A stretch of DNA of 46,472 nucleotides from WHSV01 sp050694055 (GCA_050694055.1 JBOGWX010000160.1:1-46472), one strand, 5' to 3'; shown: positions 15,291 through 22,937, numbered from the stretch's first letter. Translations and numbers: made by a program. Notes: a model not told the origin generated them from the sequence alone.

Positions 15291-17806
15291 ATGACGTCCA
15301 GGCGGTGGTCATGGCCGGGGGTGAGGGTTCCCGGCTGCGACCGCTCACCAGCAACATGCCGAAGCCGATGCTCCCGGTGGCGAACCGGCCGCTCATGGAG
15401 CACATTATCGAGTTGGTGCGAAAGCACGGAGTCGGCGAGGTAGTGGCCACGGTGCAGTTCTTGTCCTCCGTCATTCGCAATTACTTCGACGACGGCTCCG
15501 ACCTGGGTGTCTCGCTGTCCTATGCGACCGAGGACGTGCCTCTGGGGACCGCGGGATCGGTGCTCGGTGCGCGCGACCTCCTCGACGGCCGGTTCCTGGT
15601 CATCTCGGGAGACGCACTGACCGACCTGGATCTGAGCGCCGTGCTCGCGTGGCACGAGGAGCGGGGCGCCGCCGCCACCCTGGTGCTGAAGCGCATGCAG
15701 GACCCGCTCGAGTTCGGCATCGTGATGACCGCCGACGACGGCAGGATCGAACGCTTTCTCGAGAAGCCGTCGTGGGGCCAGGTCTTTTCCGATGCCGTCA
15801 ACACCGGCATCTACGTGCTCGAGCCCGAGGTGCTCGACCTCATCCCGGACGACCGGCCGTATGACTTCTCCTCGGAGCTGTTTCCTCGGATGCTGGCCGA
15901 CAACTTCCCGTTGTTCGGCTTCGTCACCGATGCCTACTGGACCGATGTGGGGAACTCCGAGGCCTACCTGCAGGCGCAGCTCGACGTGCTCGAGGGCAAG
16001 GTCGACGTGGGGATCGCGGGGTTCGAGTTGCAGGAGCGAGTCTGGGTGGGCGAGGACGTCGACATCGACGACTCCGCCGCGATCGCCGGCCCGGCGGTGC
16101 TGGGCGACAACTGCCGGGTCGGGCCGCACGCGCGCATCACCGGTGGGGCCGTCATCGGTGACAACGCGATCATTGCGGACGAGGCTTCGGTGACCGGGGG
16201 AGTCGTGATGGACGCGGCTCACGTCGGGCCGGGGGCCGTGGTTCGAGGCGCGGTGCTGGGCCGAGGCGCCTCCCTCGACCGAGGGTCGACGGTCGAGGCC
16301 GGGACCGTGCTCGGAGACGAGGTCGTCGTCGGGGCGGGGGCACTCATAAAGTCTGGAGTGAAGGTTTACCCTTCCAAGACGGTCGAGGCCGGGGCCATCG
16401 TCACCGAGAGCATCGTGCGGGAGCGCAAGGCCAGTCGCAGCCTCTTCGGCGCCCGGGGCGTCTCCGGCCTGGTCAACATCGGCATGACACCTCAGGTAGC
16501 GGTTCGACTCGGGATGGCCTACGGGACGACGCTGCCCCGCAACAGCACGGTGGTGTTGGGTCGCGACGCCAGCAGGGCCGCGCGCATACTCAAACGGGCC
16601 CTCATCTCGGGGCTGACCTCGACCGGCGTTACCTGCCACGACCTCGAGCTGATGGCCCTCCCGGTGACCCGCTTCACGGTGCGCTCAGAGCAGGCCGCCG
16701 GCGGGATCAGCGTGCGGACCTCCAACCACGACCCCGAGGTCGTACAGATCCGGCTCTTCGACGCGGACGGTGCGGATCTCTCCGAGACGATCCAGCGGAG
16801 GATCGACCGGGTCTTCTTCCGGGAAGACTTCCGGCGTCCCAGCGCCCATCGCCTCGGCGAGCTCGAGTTCCCCGCCCACACCCTGGCTCGCTACACGACC
16901 GGTCTTCTTCGGTGCGTCGACCTCGAGGTCATCAGGTCGGCCGGCTTGAAGGTCGTGATCGACTACGCCCACGGAGCCGCATCTTTGATCGGGGCCTCCA
17001 TCCTCGGTCGTCTGGGGGTCCAGGCCCTGGCGTTGAACGCCTTCACCGACGAGCACCGGCCGGTGCTCGGATCCGAGGCCATCGACCGGCTGATCCGTAT
17101 CGCCGGCGAGCACGTCCGTAAGTCCAACTCCGACCTCGGTGTGGTGCTCGAGCCCGGGGGCGAGATGGCGCACTTGATCGACGACACGGGGACCGTGGTG
17201 GCTCAGGACCAAGCCCTGTTCGCCTTACTCCAGCACGAGGCTCAAAGGGGCGCGGGGGAGGTGGCCGTGCCGGTCTCCACTTCGTCGGTGGCGGAGGCGA
17301 TCGCCACCGACGCAGGGGCTTCGCTGGCGTGGACGCCGACCGGGCTGCCGGCCCTCATGGGACGGGCGCTGCAGCCGGAGATCGGCTTTGCGGGCGACTC
17401 CGAGGGAACCCTGATCTTCCCCGGCTTCATGCCCTCTCCCGACGCCATCATGACCTTCTGCAAGGCGCTGGAGCTGAGGGCCGGCACGGGAAAGCCGTTG
17501 TCCAACGTGGTCGGCGCCCTGCCGGAGAGTCATCTGGTGCGACGAAGCGTGCGGACGCCCTGGCAGCTCAAGGGCACGGTCATGCGGGAGGTCGCTTCGG
17601 CCCCCGCCGGGGGCCGAACGTTGCTCCTCGACGGGGTCAAGATCGTCGAGGATGATCGCTGGGTCCTCGTCATCCCCTCGCCGGACGAGCCGGAGTGCAC
17701 CATCTGGGCGGAGGCACCCACCGACGCAGAGGCCGCCGCGCTGGCCGGGGATTACGCTTCGTTCGTCGAACGGGTGGTCGAGGCTCCCGGCAATAAGTCG
17801 GTTTGA
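15287..17806 (+). CDS. Sugar-phosphate nucleotidyltransferase fused to a degenerate phosphomannomutase domain
   Basis: An 839-residue fusion. Residues 1-235 are a nucleotidyltransferase (AVVMAGGEGSRLRPLTSNMPKPMLPV, then VISGDALTDLD and FLEKP), mannose-1-phosphate guanylyltransferase-like. Residues 245-370 are left-handed beta-helix hexapeptide repeats, and about 385-839 a phosphomannomutase/phosphoglucomutase-like region. In that region the active sites are altered: TASHNP is RTSNHDP, the metal loop DGDADR is replaced by EPGGEMAHLIDD, and the phosphate-binding RPSGTEP is IPSPDEP. So the mutase half is probably regulatory or structural. GTG 15287 overlaps the pgsA stop. Product: probably a GDP- or NDP-sugar for cell-envelope glycans; the exact sugar is unknown. 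Confidence 0.9.
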   Translation: MNDVQAVVMAGGEGSRLRPLTSNMPKPMLPVANRPLMEHIIELVRKHGVGEVVATVQFLSSVIRNYFDDGSDLGVSLSYATEDVPLGTAGSVLGARDLLDGRFLVISGDALTDLDLSAVLAWHEERGAAATLVLKRMQDPLEFGIVMTADDGRIERFLEKPSWGQVFSDAVNTGIYVLEPEVLDLIPDDRPYDFSSELFPRMLADNFPLFGFVTDAYWTDVGNSEAYLQAQLDVLEGKVDVGIAGFELQERVWVGEDVDIDDSAAIAGPAVLGDNCRVGPHARITGGAVIGDNAIIADEASVTGGVVMDAAHVGPGAVVRGAVLGRGASLDRGSTVEAGTVLGDEVVVGAGALIKSGVKVYPSKTVEAGAIVTESIVRERKASRSLFGARGVSGLVNIGMTPQVAVRLGMAYGTTLPRNSTVVLGRDASRAARILKRALISGLTSTGVTCHDLELMALPVTRFTVRSEQAAGGISVRTSNHDPEVVQIRLFDADGADLSETIQRRIDRVFFREDFRRPSAHRLGELEFPAHTLARYTTGLLRCVDLEVIRSAGLKVVIDYAHGAASLIGASILGRLGVQALALNAFTDEHRPVLGSEAIDRLIRIAGEHVRKSNSDLGVVLEPGGEMAHLIDDTGTVVAQDQALFALLQHEAQRGAGEVAVPVSTSSVAEAIATDAGASLAWTPTGLPALMGRALQPEIGFAGDSEGTLIFPGFMPSPDAIMTFCKALELRAGTGKPLSNVVGALPESHLVRRSVRTPWQLKGTVMREVASAPAGGRTLLLDGVKIVEDDRWVLVIPSPDEPECTIWAEAPTDAEAAALAGDYASFVERVVEAPGNKSV

Positions 17807-17823
17807 AGATTTGTCGACAAGTA
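17807..17823. promoter_or_regulatory. 17-bp site AGATTTGTCGACAAGTA upstream of gcvH
   Basis: Identical over 17 bp to 7194-7210. It begins immediately after the stop of the upstream gene, and the core (17811-17820) ends 37 nt before the chosen gcvH start, or 19 nt before the alternative GTG 17840. Confidence 0.65.
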
Positions 17824-17857
17824 ACCGAACGAGATTCCCGTGACGAAAGGAGAATCG

Positions 17858-18235
17858 GTGGCGCAGCTGCCGGAGGACAGGCAGTACACGAGCGAGCACG
17901 AATGGGCAAAAGAGGACGGTGGGCGCATCGTGGTCGGCATCACCGACTACGCCCAGGATCAGTTGGGCGACGTCGTCTTCGTTGGGCTACCCGAGCCCGG
18001 TTCCGAAGTCACCGCGGGGGAGCCGCTCGGCGAGGTCGAATCCACGAAGTCCGTCTCCGACGTCTACAGCCCGGTGAGCGGCACCGTGACCGAGAAGAAC
18101 GTCGAGGTCGAGCAGAGCCCGGAGCTCATCAACGCGGACCCCTACGGCAGGGGTTGGCTGGTGGTCATCGAACCCCGCGAGGCCGGGCTCGGCGAGCTGC
18201 TGTCGGCCGAGGCATACCGGAAGCTGACCGAGTAG
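17858..18235 (+). CDS. gcvH: Glycine cleavage system H protein
   Basis: A 125-residue lipoyl carrier protein that shuttles the aminomethyl group between P, T and L proteins. The lipoylated Lys is in GEVESTKSVSDVYSPVSG (about residue 60); the N-terminal YTSEHEWAK and GITDYAQDQLGDVVFVGLP are typical. GTG 17858 is chosen because AAAGGAGA (17846-17853) lies just upstream; GTG 17840 is a longer alternative. It is separated from gcvT and gcvPA/PB by seven genes, the actinobacterial layout in which gcvH leads the garA–ftsR operon. Confidence 0.96.
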   Translation: MAQLPEDRQYTSEHEWAKEDGGRIVVGITDYAQDQLGDVVFVGLPEPGSEVTAGEPLGEVESTKSVSDVYSPVSGTVTEKNVEVEQSPELINADPYGRGWLVVIEPREAGLGELLSAEAYRKLTE

Positions 18236-18243
18236 CCCGTTGC

Positions 18244-18271
18244 TTGACTAACCCTAAAGTAGCGGTATAGC
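18244..18271 (+). promoter_or_regulatory. Probable leaderless promoter of garA with AACCCTAAAGT box
   Basis: TTGACT (18244-18249) and TATAGC (18266-18271) are 16 bp apart, which would start transcription at or next to the garA ATG (18280), so the mRNA would be leaderless; no Shine-Dalgarno is present. The spacer carries AACCCTAAAGT (18250-18260), also found before tyrA. MerR regulators bind spacers, and FtsR is encoded two genes on (inference). Confidence 0.5.
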
Positions 18272-18279
18272 TTCACGCC

Positions 18280-18747
18280 ATGTACTGCACGAATTGCGGC
18301 CACAAGAACCCGGAGGGAGCGAACTTCTGCTCCTCGTGCGGCGCCCCTCTCAAGGACGGCAAGGGCGCCGACACGACCATCACCTTCACGCCGGGCGAGC
18401 TCGAGGCCGACTTGGACGAGGAAGTCCACGTCTCACCCGACGAGCTCGAGGGCGGCCGCGGCGTGCTGATCGTGAAGCGCGGCCCCAACGCGGGCAGCAA
18501 GTTCTTCATCGATTCCGACACGACCTCGATCGGCCGTCATCCGGACAGTGGGATCTTCCTGGACGACATCACGGTGTCACGCCGCCATGCCGAGATCCGC
18601 AGGCAGGGCGAGACCTTTTCGATTCATGACGTGGGAAGCCTCAACGGGACCTATAGCAACCGAGAGCGGGTCGAATCCACCGATCTGCGCTCGGGAGACG
18701 AAGTCCAGATCGGCAAGTTCAAGCTCGTGTTCCTCTCGGGAGGCTAG
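18280..18747 (+). CDS. garA: GarA-like FHA-domain protein with N-terminal zinc ribbon
   Basis: A 155-residue protein: a zinc ribbon at residues 1-25 (MYCTNCGHK … FCSSCGAPL, four Cys), an acidic linker with DTTITF, and an FHA domain at about 60-150 (SIGRHPDSGIFLDDITVSRRHAEI, GSLNGTYSN). FHA domains bind phosphothreonine. In mycobacterial GarA a phosphorylated Thr in an ETTSVF-type motif makes the FHA domain bind itself and release 2-oxoglutarate-metabolising enzymes. The DTTITF here looks like that motif; the zinc ribbon is absent from the mycobacterial protein. It lies between gcvH and ftsR as in M. tuberculosis. A kinase such as PknB/PknG is not in the window. Confidence 0.9.
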   Translation: MYCTNCGHKNPEGANFCSSCGAPLKDGKGADTTITFTPGELEADLDEEVHVSPDELEGGRGVLIVKRGPNAGSKFFIDSDTTSIGRHPDSGIFLDDITVSRRHAEIRRQGETFSIHDVGSLNGTYSNRERVESTDLRSGDEVQIGKFKLVFLSGG

Positions 18748-18749
18748 CT

Positions 18750-19466
18750 ATGCCGCTGTCGAGATCGCGGGACTACCTGAGCATCGGCGAGGTGCTGGAA
18801 ACCATCAAGGCAGACTTTCCCGACGTCAGCATCTCGAAGATCCGGTTCCTCGAAGCGGAGGGGCTGATCAACCCGGAACGCACCGGCTCGGGGTACCGCA
18901 AGTTCTACGAGACCGACGTCGCTCGCCTCCGCTATATCCTCTCGCTTCAGCGCGAGCAGTTCCTGCCGCTCAAGGTCATCCGCGAGCGGCTGGACGAGGC
19001 GGACGCCGGCGGCGCGCTTCCCGAGGTGGCAACCGGCCCCAAGGGTAAAGCTCCCGCCGCGCCTGATTCCAACGGCTCCAAGTCCGCGGCCGCGATCTTG
19101 GCCACGGACGTGCAGCTCGACCGGGCGGGCCTCTCCAAGGCATCGGGCCTGTCGGACGAGGAGCTGGAGGGCCTCGAGGACTTCGGATTGATCGTGCCGG
19201 GCGACTACTACGACGGGAACGACCTCGCCGTGGCGAAGGCGGCCCGGCGTATGCTCGACTATGGGCTCGAGCCGCGGCACCTGCGCATGTACCGTCAGTG
19301 GGCCGAGCGCGAGGCCTCGTTCTTCGAACAGATCGTGGCGCCGCTGGCGCGGCGGAAGGACCCATCGAGTCAGATGAAGGCGGCGCAGTCGTCGCAAGAT
19401 CTCATCGGGCTCTCGCGTCAGATCAGGGATGCCATGCTCAAGACGAGCATGAAGCAGCTGTTCTAG
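18750..19466 (+). CDS. ftsR: MerR-family regulator FtsR (Rv1828-like)
   Basis: A 238-residue MerR-type protein. The N-terminal winged helix (residues 8-75) reads YLSIGEVLETIKADFPDVSISKIRFLEAEGLINPERTGSGYRKF. The C-terminal effector-like region (about 115-238) contains the family pattern LSDEELEGLEDFGLI and YDGNDLAVAKAARRMLDYGLEPRHLRMYR. No metal-binding Cys are present. FtsR activates ftsZ in Corynebacterium (established knowledge). It starts 2 nt after garA, so the pair is one operon, and a shared promoter before garA could allow autoregulation. Confidence 0.92.
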   Translation: MPLSRSRDYLSIGEVLETIKADFPDVSISKIRFLEAEGLINPERTGSGYRKFYETDVARLRYILSLQREQFLPLKVIRERLDEADAGGALPEVATGPKGKAPAAPDSNGSKSAAAILATDVQLDRAGLSKASGLSDEELEGLEDFGLIVPGDYYDGNDLAVAKAARRMLDYGLEPRHLRMYRQWAEREASFFEQIVAPLARRKDPSSQMKAAQSSQDLIGLSRQIRDAMLKTSMKQLF

Positions 19467-19493
19467 ACACTTCTCTCCAAGTAGGTACATCGA

Positions 19494-19512
19494 TTTGTCG
19501 ATAAGTCGTCCC
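19494..19512. promoter_or_regulatory. TTTGT(C)GATAAGTCGTCCC element at the start of the carboxypeptidase gene
   Basis: Repeat of 14501-14519 with one difference, containing TTGTCGATAA (19495-19504). If TTG 19495 is the start codon, the palindrome covers the start site itself, which would make it a potential operator or translation control site. Confidence 0.5.
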
Positions 19513-20670
19513 CTTATCGCCGCGTTGCTGACGGTCGCCCTGCCGTGGCTCGGCGCGACTCCCTTGGAGCCGCCGGGGCAGGTGGCGAGCGCGCGCCGGG
19601 CCGCGGACCCGCGTCCCGCCACGCCCCAGCTGGGCTGCCGGGCCTGTTTGCTGGTCTCCGACGATGGCGAGGTCCTGTTCCGGCGCAGGCCCCACGCCGA
19701 ACTACCGAACGCCAGCACGACCAAGATGATGACGGCTCTACTGGTTGCAAGGGCGGAAGTGCTAGACGAGGAGACCCGTATCTCGGAGGGCGCGGCGAAC
19801 GCCGGGGGAGGAGGATTCGACCTCGAGGCGGGCGAGGTGTGGCCGGTCGAGTCGCTGGTGTACGCGCTGCTGCTGTCGTCCTCCAACGATGCCGCGGTCG
19901 CGCTCGCCGAACACGTCTCCGGTTCGGAGCATGCCTTCGTGGACGCCATGAACGACGAGGCCCGTGCGCTCGATCTTCGCCACACCGCGTTCGTCACCTC
20001 GCACGGCCTCGACACCCCCGGACACTTTTCCTCGGCGCGCGACCTTGCCGTGCTCGCCGGGCGGCTGCTCGCCGATCCTCCGCTGCGCCGGATCGTGGGG
20101 GAGCCGAAGGCGCGGGTCGAGGGCCCACAGGGACCGGTGAGCATCGAGAACCGTAATCTTCTACTCGAGACTTATCCCGGCGCCGTGGGAGTGAAGACCG
20201 GCTACACCATCGCGGCGGGCAACGTGCTGGTTTCGGCTGCGGTGCGGGGTGGCCGGACGCTCACCGGTGTGGTGCTGGGGTCGGAGGATTCGTTTGCCGA
20301 CTCCCGAGCGCTGCTGGACTACGGGTTTGCGCGGCTGGGTCGCACGGTCCTCGTCCGGCGCGGCGAGGAGGTCGGGGCGGTCGTGCTGGATCCCGCGGGT
20401 TCGGCGCGCGCGGTGGCGGCCCGCTCCGTCCGGGGACTCGCTCCGCCGGGCGAGGTCGAGCTTCGCTTCGAGCCTTCGAGTTCGTTCGCGGTGCCACTCG
20501 AAGCCGGGGCTGCAGTGGGGCGCGTGGTCGTGGTCCATCGCGATCGCATCGTGGCACGCACCCGCGCGGTGGCACCGGAGGACCTCCCCAGCCGGGGGTC
20601 ATCCTGGGCCGCCGAGGGACTTGCTACCGTCCTGTCATGGGGACAGTGGATGGTCAACCTGACGGGGTGA
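19495..20670 (+). CDS. dacA: D-alanyl-D-alanine carboxypeptidase (PBP5-type, S11)
   Basis: A penicillin-binding D,D-carboxypeptidase that trims the terminal D-Ala of peptidoglycan stem peptides. All three motifs are visible: SxxK as STTK in LPNASTTKMMTALL, SxN as SSN in LLSSSNDAAVALAEH, and KTG in GVKTGYTIAAGN. An N-terminal signal peptide (ISRPLIAALLTVALPWLGA) and a C-terminal beta-rich domain of PBP5_C type follow; a final hydrophobic segment may anchor it. The start is uncertain: TTG 19495 gives a good signal peptide with a basic n-region, TTG 19525 loses it. The gene overlaps hpt by 34 nt (or by GTGA if hpt starts at 20667). Confidence 0.9.
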   Translation: MSISRPLIAALLTVALPWLGATPLEPPGQVASARRAADPRPATPQLGCRACLLVSDDGEVLFRRRPHAELPNASTTKMMTALLVARAEVLDEETRISEGAANAGGGGFDLEAGEVWPVESLVYALLLSSSNDAAVALAEHVSGSEHAFVDAMNDEARALDLRHTAFVTSHGLDTPGHFSSARDLAVLAGRLLADPPLRRIVGEPKARVEGPQGPVSIENRNLLLETYPGAVGVKTGYTIAAGNVLVSAAVRGGRTLTGVVLGSEDSFADSRALLDYGFARLGRTVLVRRGEEVGAVVLDPAGSARAVAARSVRGLAPPGEVELRFEPSSSFAVPLEAGAAVGRVVVVHRDRIVARTRAVAPEDLPSRGSSWAAEGLATVLSWGQWMVNLTG

Positions 20671-21263
20671 TACCGGGCCGTTTCGCTGCGGGTCTTCCGG
20701 CCGAACCGCTCATAGGTCGCGCCGATCTCGCCCGGCGGGTCGAGGAGCTGGGAGCCGAGCTCTCCGAGAGCTACGGCGGGGGGTCACCTCCGGTGCTGAT
20801 CGGCGTTCTCAAGGGCTCGGCGCTCTTTCTCGCCGACTTGATCAGGGCGATGAGCATCGACGTCGTCGTCGACTTCATGTCCATCTCGTCGTACTCGCAG
20901 TCGGGCATCGTGCGCATCGTCAAGGATCTCGACGAGGACGTGCGCCACAGGCACGTGGTGATCGTCGAGGACATCGTCGATACGGGCCTCACGCTGAACT
21001 ATCTGCGAAAGACGTTGCTGCAGCGTGAGCCCGCATCTCTCAGTGCCGCAACGCTTCTCGACAAGACCGCGCGCAGGATCATTCCGGTCCCGGTGGAGTT
21101 CACGGCCTTCGAGATTCCCGATGTCTTCGTGGTCGGGTACGGGCTCGACTTTCAGGGCTTGTACCGGAATGCTGCGGACATCGTGGCGGTGCGAGACCTC
21201 GCTCGACTTGCCAACGACCCCCGCCTAATGGTCACCCAACTCTTCGGTTTGAAAGGCGGTTGA
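20637..21263 (+). CDS. hpt: Hypoxanthine phosphoribosyltransferase
   Basis: A purine-salvage enzyme making IMP/GMP from hypoxanthine/guanine and PRPP. The PRPP loop is VVIVEDIVDTGLTLNYL (about residues 103-119); the N-terminal substrate loop is IGVLKGSALFLADLIRAM, and the flexible loop SYSQSGIVRIVKD and C-terminal DVFVVGYGLDFQGLYRN are typical. ATG 20637 gives 208 residues; GTG 20667 (GTGA with the dacA stop) gives 198 and matches the coupling habit of this genome. Family proteins usually have about 180 residues. Confidence 0.95.
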   Translation: MGTVDGQPDGVIPGRFAAGLPAEPLIGRADLARRVEELGAELSESYGGGSPPVLIGVLKGSALFLADLIRAMSIDVVVDFMSISSYSQSGIVRIVKDLDEDVRHRHVVIVEDIVDTGLTLNYLRKTLLQREPASLSAATLLDKTARRIIPVPVEFTAFEIPDVFVVGYGLDFQGLYRNAADIVAVRDLARLANDPRLMVTQLFGLKGG

Positions 21264-21282
21264 CGGTGATAGGTTCGACCTC

Positions 21283-21762
21283 ATGATCGAGCTATCGCTC
21301 GTCGGCGTGCGAGTCGAACTACCGTCGAACCAGCCCATCGTGCTGCTCAAGGAGGTCGACGGCGAACGCTACCTGCCCATCTGGATCGGAGCCGTCGAGG
21401 CAACCGCGATCGCCTTCGCGCTTCAGGGAATCCAGACCCCCCGACCCATGACTCACGACCTGATGCGCGACATCCTCAACGAAACCAACACTGCAGTTGA
21501 GCGGATCGTGATCAACGATCTCGTCGAACAGACCTTCTTCGCAACCATAAGAATGGCGGCGAACGGGGGAAACTCCGAGGTGTCCTCTCGTCCGAGTGAC
21601 GCGATCGCCCTTGCCGTCCGCATCAACGCCCCGATCTTCGCGTCGGAGGAGGTCCTCGAACAGGCCGGGATCGAACTGAAGGACGAGGAGGAGACCGAGG
21701 TCGAGAAGTTCCGCGAGTTCCTCGACCAGGTGACCCCCGAGGATTTCGCCAGCGACACGTAG
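21283..21762 (+). CDS. BFN-domain (bifunctional nuclease family) protein, Rv1829-like
   Basis: A 159-residue protein of the BFN/DUF151 family: LSLVGVRVELPSNQPIVLLKEVDGERYLPIWIGAVEATAIAFALQG, then RPMTHDLMRDIL and SSRPSDAIALAVRINAPIFASEEVLEQAG, the most conserved stretch. Some plant members were reported as nucleases; in bacteria the role is unsettled. The C-terminal tail is acidic. It lies between hpt and a MerR gene, matching the Rv1828–Rv1829–Rv1830 order of M. tuberculosis with two extra genes inserted. Confidence 0.92.
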   Translation: MIELSLVGVRVELPSNQPIVLLKEVDGERYLPIWIGAVEATAIAFALQGIQTPRPMTHDLMRDILNETNTAVERIVINDLVEQTFFATIRMAANGGNSEVSSRPSDAIALAVRINAPIFASEEVLEQAGIELKDEEETEVEKFREFLDQVTPEDFASDT

Positions 21763-21855
21763 CCCGCCCCCACGGGCCGAACGGCCCTGACCGCGCTAAC
21801 GCGCGTCCTGACCTTGAGTCTTTCTCGACTCTGCAGTCCACGATGACGGTTGTCG

Positions 21856-21884
21856 TTGACATGGCGCGCGCGGCGGCGTACCGT
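21856..21884 (+). promoter_or_regulatory. SigA-type promoter upstream of the second merR gene
   Basis: TTGACA (21856-21861), a 17-bp GC-rich spacer, then TACCGT (21879-21884, TANNNT type). Transcription would start near 21891, giving an 80-nt leader that contains a tandem repeat GTGCGACTAC (21917-21926 and 21928-21937). Confidence 0.55.
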
Positions 21885-21916
21885 TCCACTGACGTAACTA
21901 CCTATGTGTACTTCAA

Positions 21917-21937
21917 GTGCGACTACGGTGCGACTAC
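21917..21937. repeat. Tandem GTGCGACTAC repeat in the merR leader
   Basis: Two copies of GTGCGACTAC, 11 bp apart, with a further GGACTAC at 21943-21949. The position between a likely transcription start and the Shine-Dalgarno suggests an operator, perhaps autoregulatory (inference). Confidence 0.45.
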
Positions 21938-21971
21938 ATTGGGGACTACGCCGAGTTCCGGGGAGGAAGCC

Positions 21972-22457
21972 ATGCAGGAGATGGGGTACGGGGGCCCACA
22001 AGCGACGAAGATCGTGGATATCACCTACCGGCAACTCGACTACTGGACCCGGACGGGCCTCGTGGCGCCGTCGATCAGGTCGGCGGAGGGATCGGGCACC
22101 CAGCGCATCTACTCGTTCAACGACCTCCTTCAGCTGAAGGTGATCAAGGAACTGATCGATGCGGGGGCGAGCCTTCAGAAGGTGCGGCAATCCATCGACT
22201 ACATCCGCGACAACATCGAGGGGGATTGGTCGAAGGTGACGATCGCCACCGACGGAGACCGCGTCTATGCCTGCACGTCGGAGGCCGAGGTCCTGGACCT
22301 GTTGCGCTCGGGACAGGGAGTGCTCGGAGCGCTCGTGTCGGTGGAGAAGGTCAAGGAACAGCTCGACGGTACTCTCGCGGAACTCCGACCGGCGGCCGAA
22401 CGAGCGGCAAGCGGTTCCCCCCACCACGAGGAAGAGCTGCGAGCCAAGGAGGGCTAG
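21972..22457 (+). CDS. MerR-family regulator (Rv1830-like)
   Basis: A 161-residue MerR-type DNA-binding protein: DITYRQLDYWTRTGLVAPSIRSAEGSGTQRIYSFNDLLQLKVIKELIDAG is the winged helix (residues 15-65), followed by the dimerisation helix region LQKVRQSIDYIRDNI. The rest contains ATDGDRVYACTSEAEVLDLLRSGQGVL and ends in charged residues. ATG 21972 is preceded by GGGGAGGAAG and is preferred to the longer open frame from 21843, which would run through the promoter. Its stop TAG is in the same frame as the next gene. Confidence 0.92.
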   Translation: MQEMGYGGPQATKIVDITYRQLDYWTRTGLVAPSIRSAEGSGTQRIYSFNDLLQLKVIKELIDAGASLQKVRQSIDYIRDNIEGDWSKVTIATDGDRVYACTSEAEVLDLLRSGQGVLGALVSVEKVKEQLDGTLAELRPAAERAASGSPHHEEELRAKEG

Positions 22458-22460
22458 ACC

Positions 22461-22931
22461 ATCCCAGAGGAACGGTCGCCGGTTGACTCCGACCCCTCTT
22501 CACTCCTTCCCCACGAGCAGGTTCGATTCGCTCACAACAGCGAGCGGCAGTTCGCGATGCTGCTCGACTTCTACATGATCGAGTGGCGCTACGAACCAAC
22601 GACCTTCGATATCGAGTGGGACCGGCAGGGCAACCCGACGCAACGGTTCTCCCCAGACTTCTACCTGCCTGAGTTCGACCTCTATATCGAGATCACGACT
22701 CTGAATCAGAAGCTCGTCACGAAGAAGAACCGCAAGGTGAGACGGTTGATTTCGCTGTACCCCGACGTCCGCTGCCGCATCCTCTACCAGCGCGACTATC
22801 TGAACCTGTTGATCAAGTACGGACTCGAGGAACCATCTCAGGGTCTGAGCCTCGAGAAGCTCGACGGCACCCATCTCGACCTCGATCTCTCCGCCGAGCG
22901 GCGCTCGTTCCGTTCGGCGCTGGCGGGCTGA
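22461..22931 (+). CDS. Small nuclease-like protein, possible AUC start
   Basis: The conserved part reads SERQFAMLLDFYMIEWRYEP, then FSPDFYLPEFDLYIEITTL and KNRKVRRLISLYPDVRCRILYQRDY. The pattern PD…(E)xT/K in the beta-hairpin resembles the PD-(D/E)xK nuclease fold, so a nuclease-like role is a guess. The first ATG in frame (22557) would cut off the conserved HNSERQF segment. Upstream the frame stays open back to the merR stop; it holds no ATG, GTG, TTG or CTG, but a perfect AAGGAGGG (22446-22453) lies 7 nt before ATC 22461. I therefore give ATC as start (156 codons). Alternative: ATG 22557 (124 aa). It is followed by gcvT 6 nt on. Confidence 0.7.
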   Translation: MPEERSPVDSDPSSLLPHEQVRFAHNSERQFAMLLDFYMIEWRYEPTTFDIEWDRQGNPTQRFSPDFYLPEFDLYIEITTLNQKLVTKKNRKVRRLISLYPDVRCRILYQRDYLNLLIKYGLEEPSQGLSLEKLDGTHLDLDLSAERRSFRSALAG

Positions 22932-22937
22932 ACGGCG

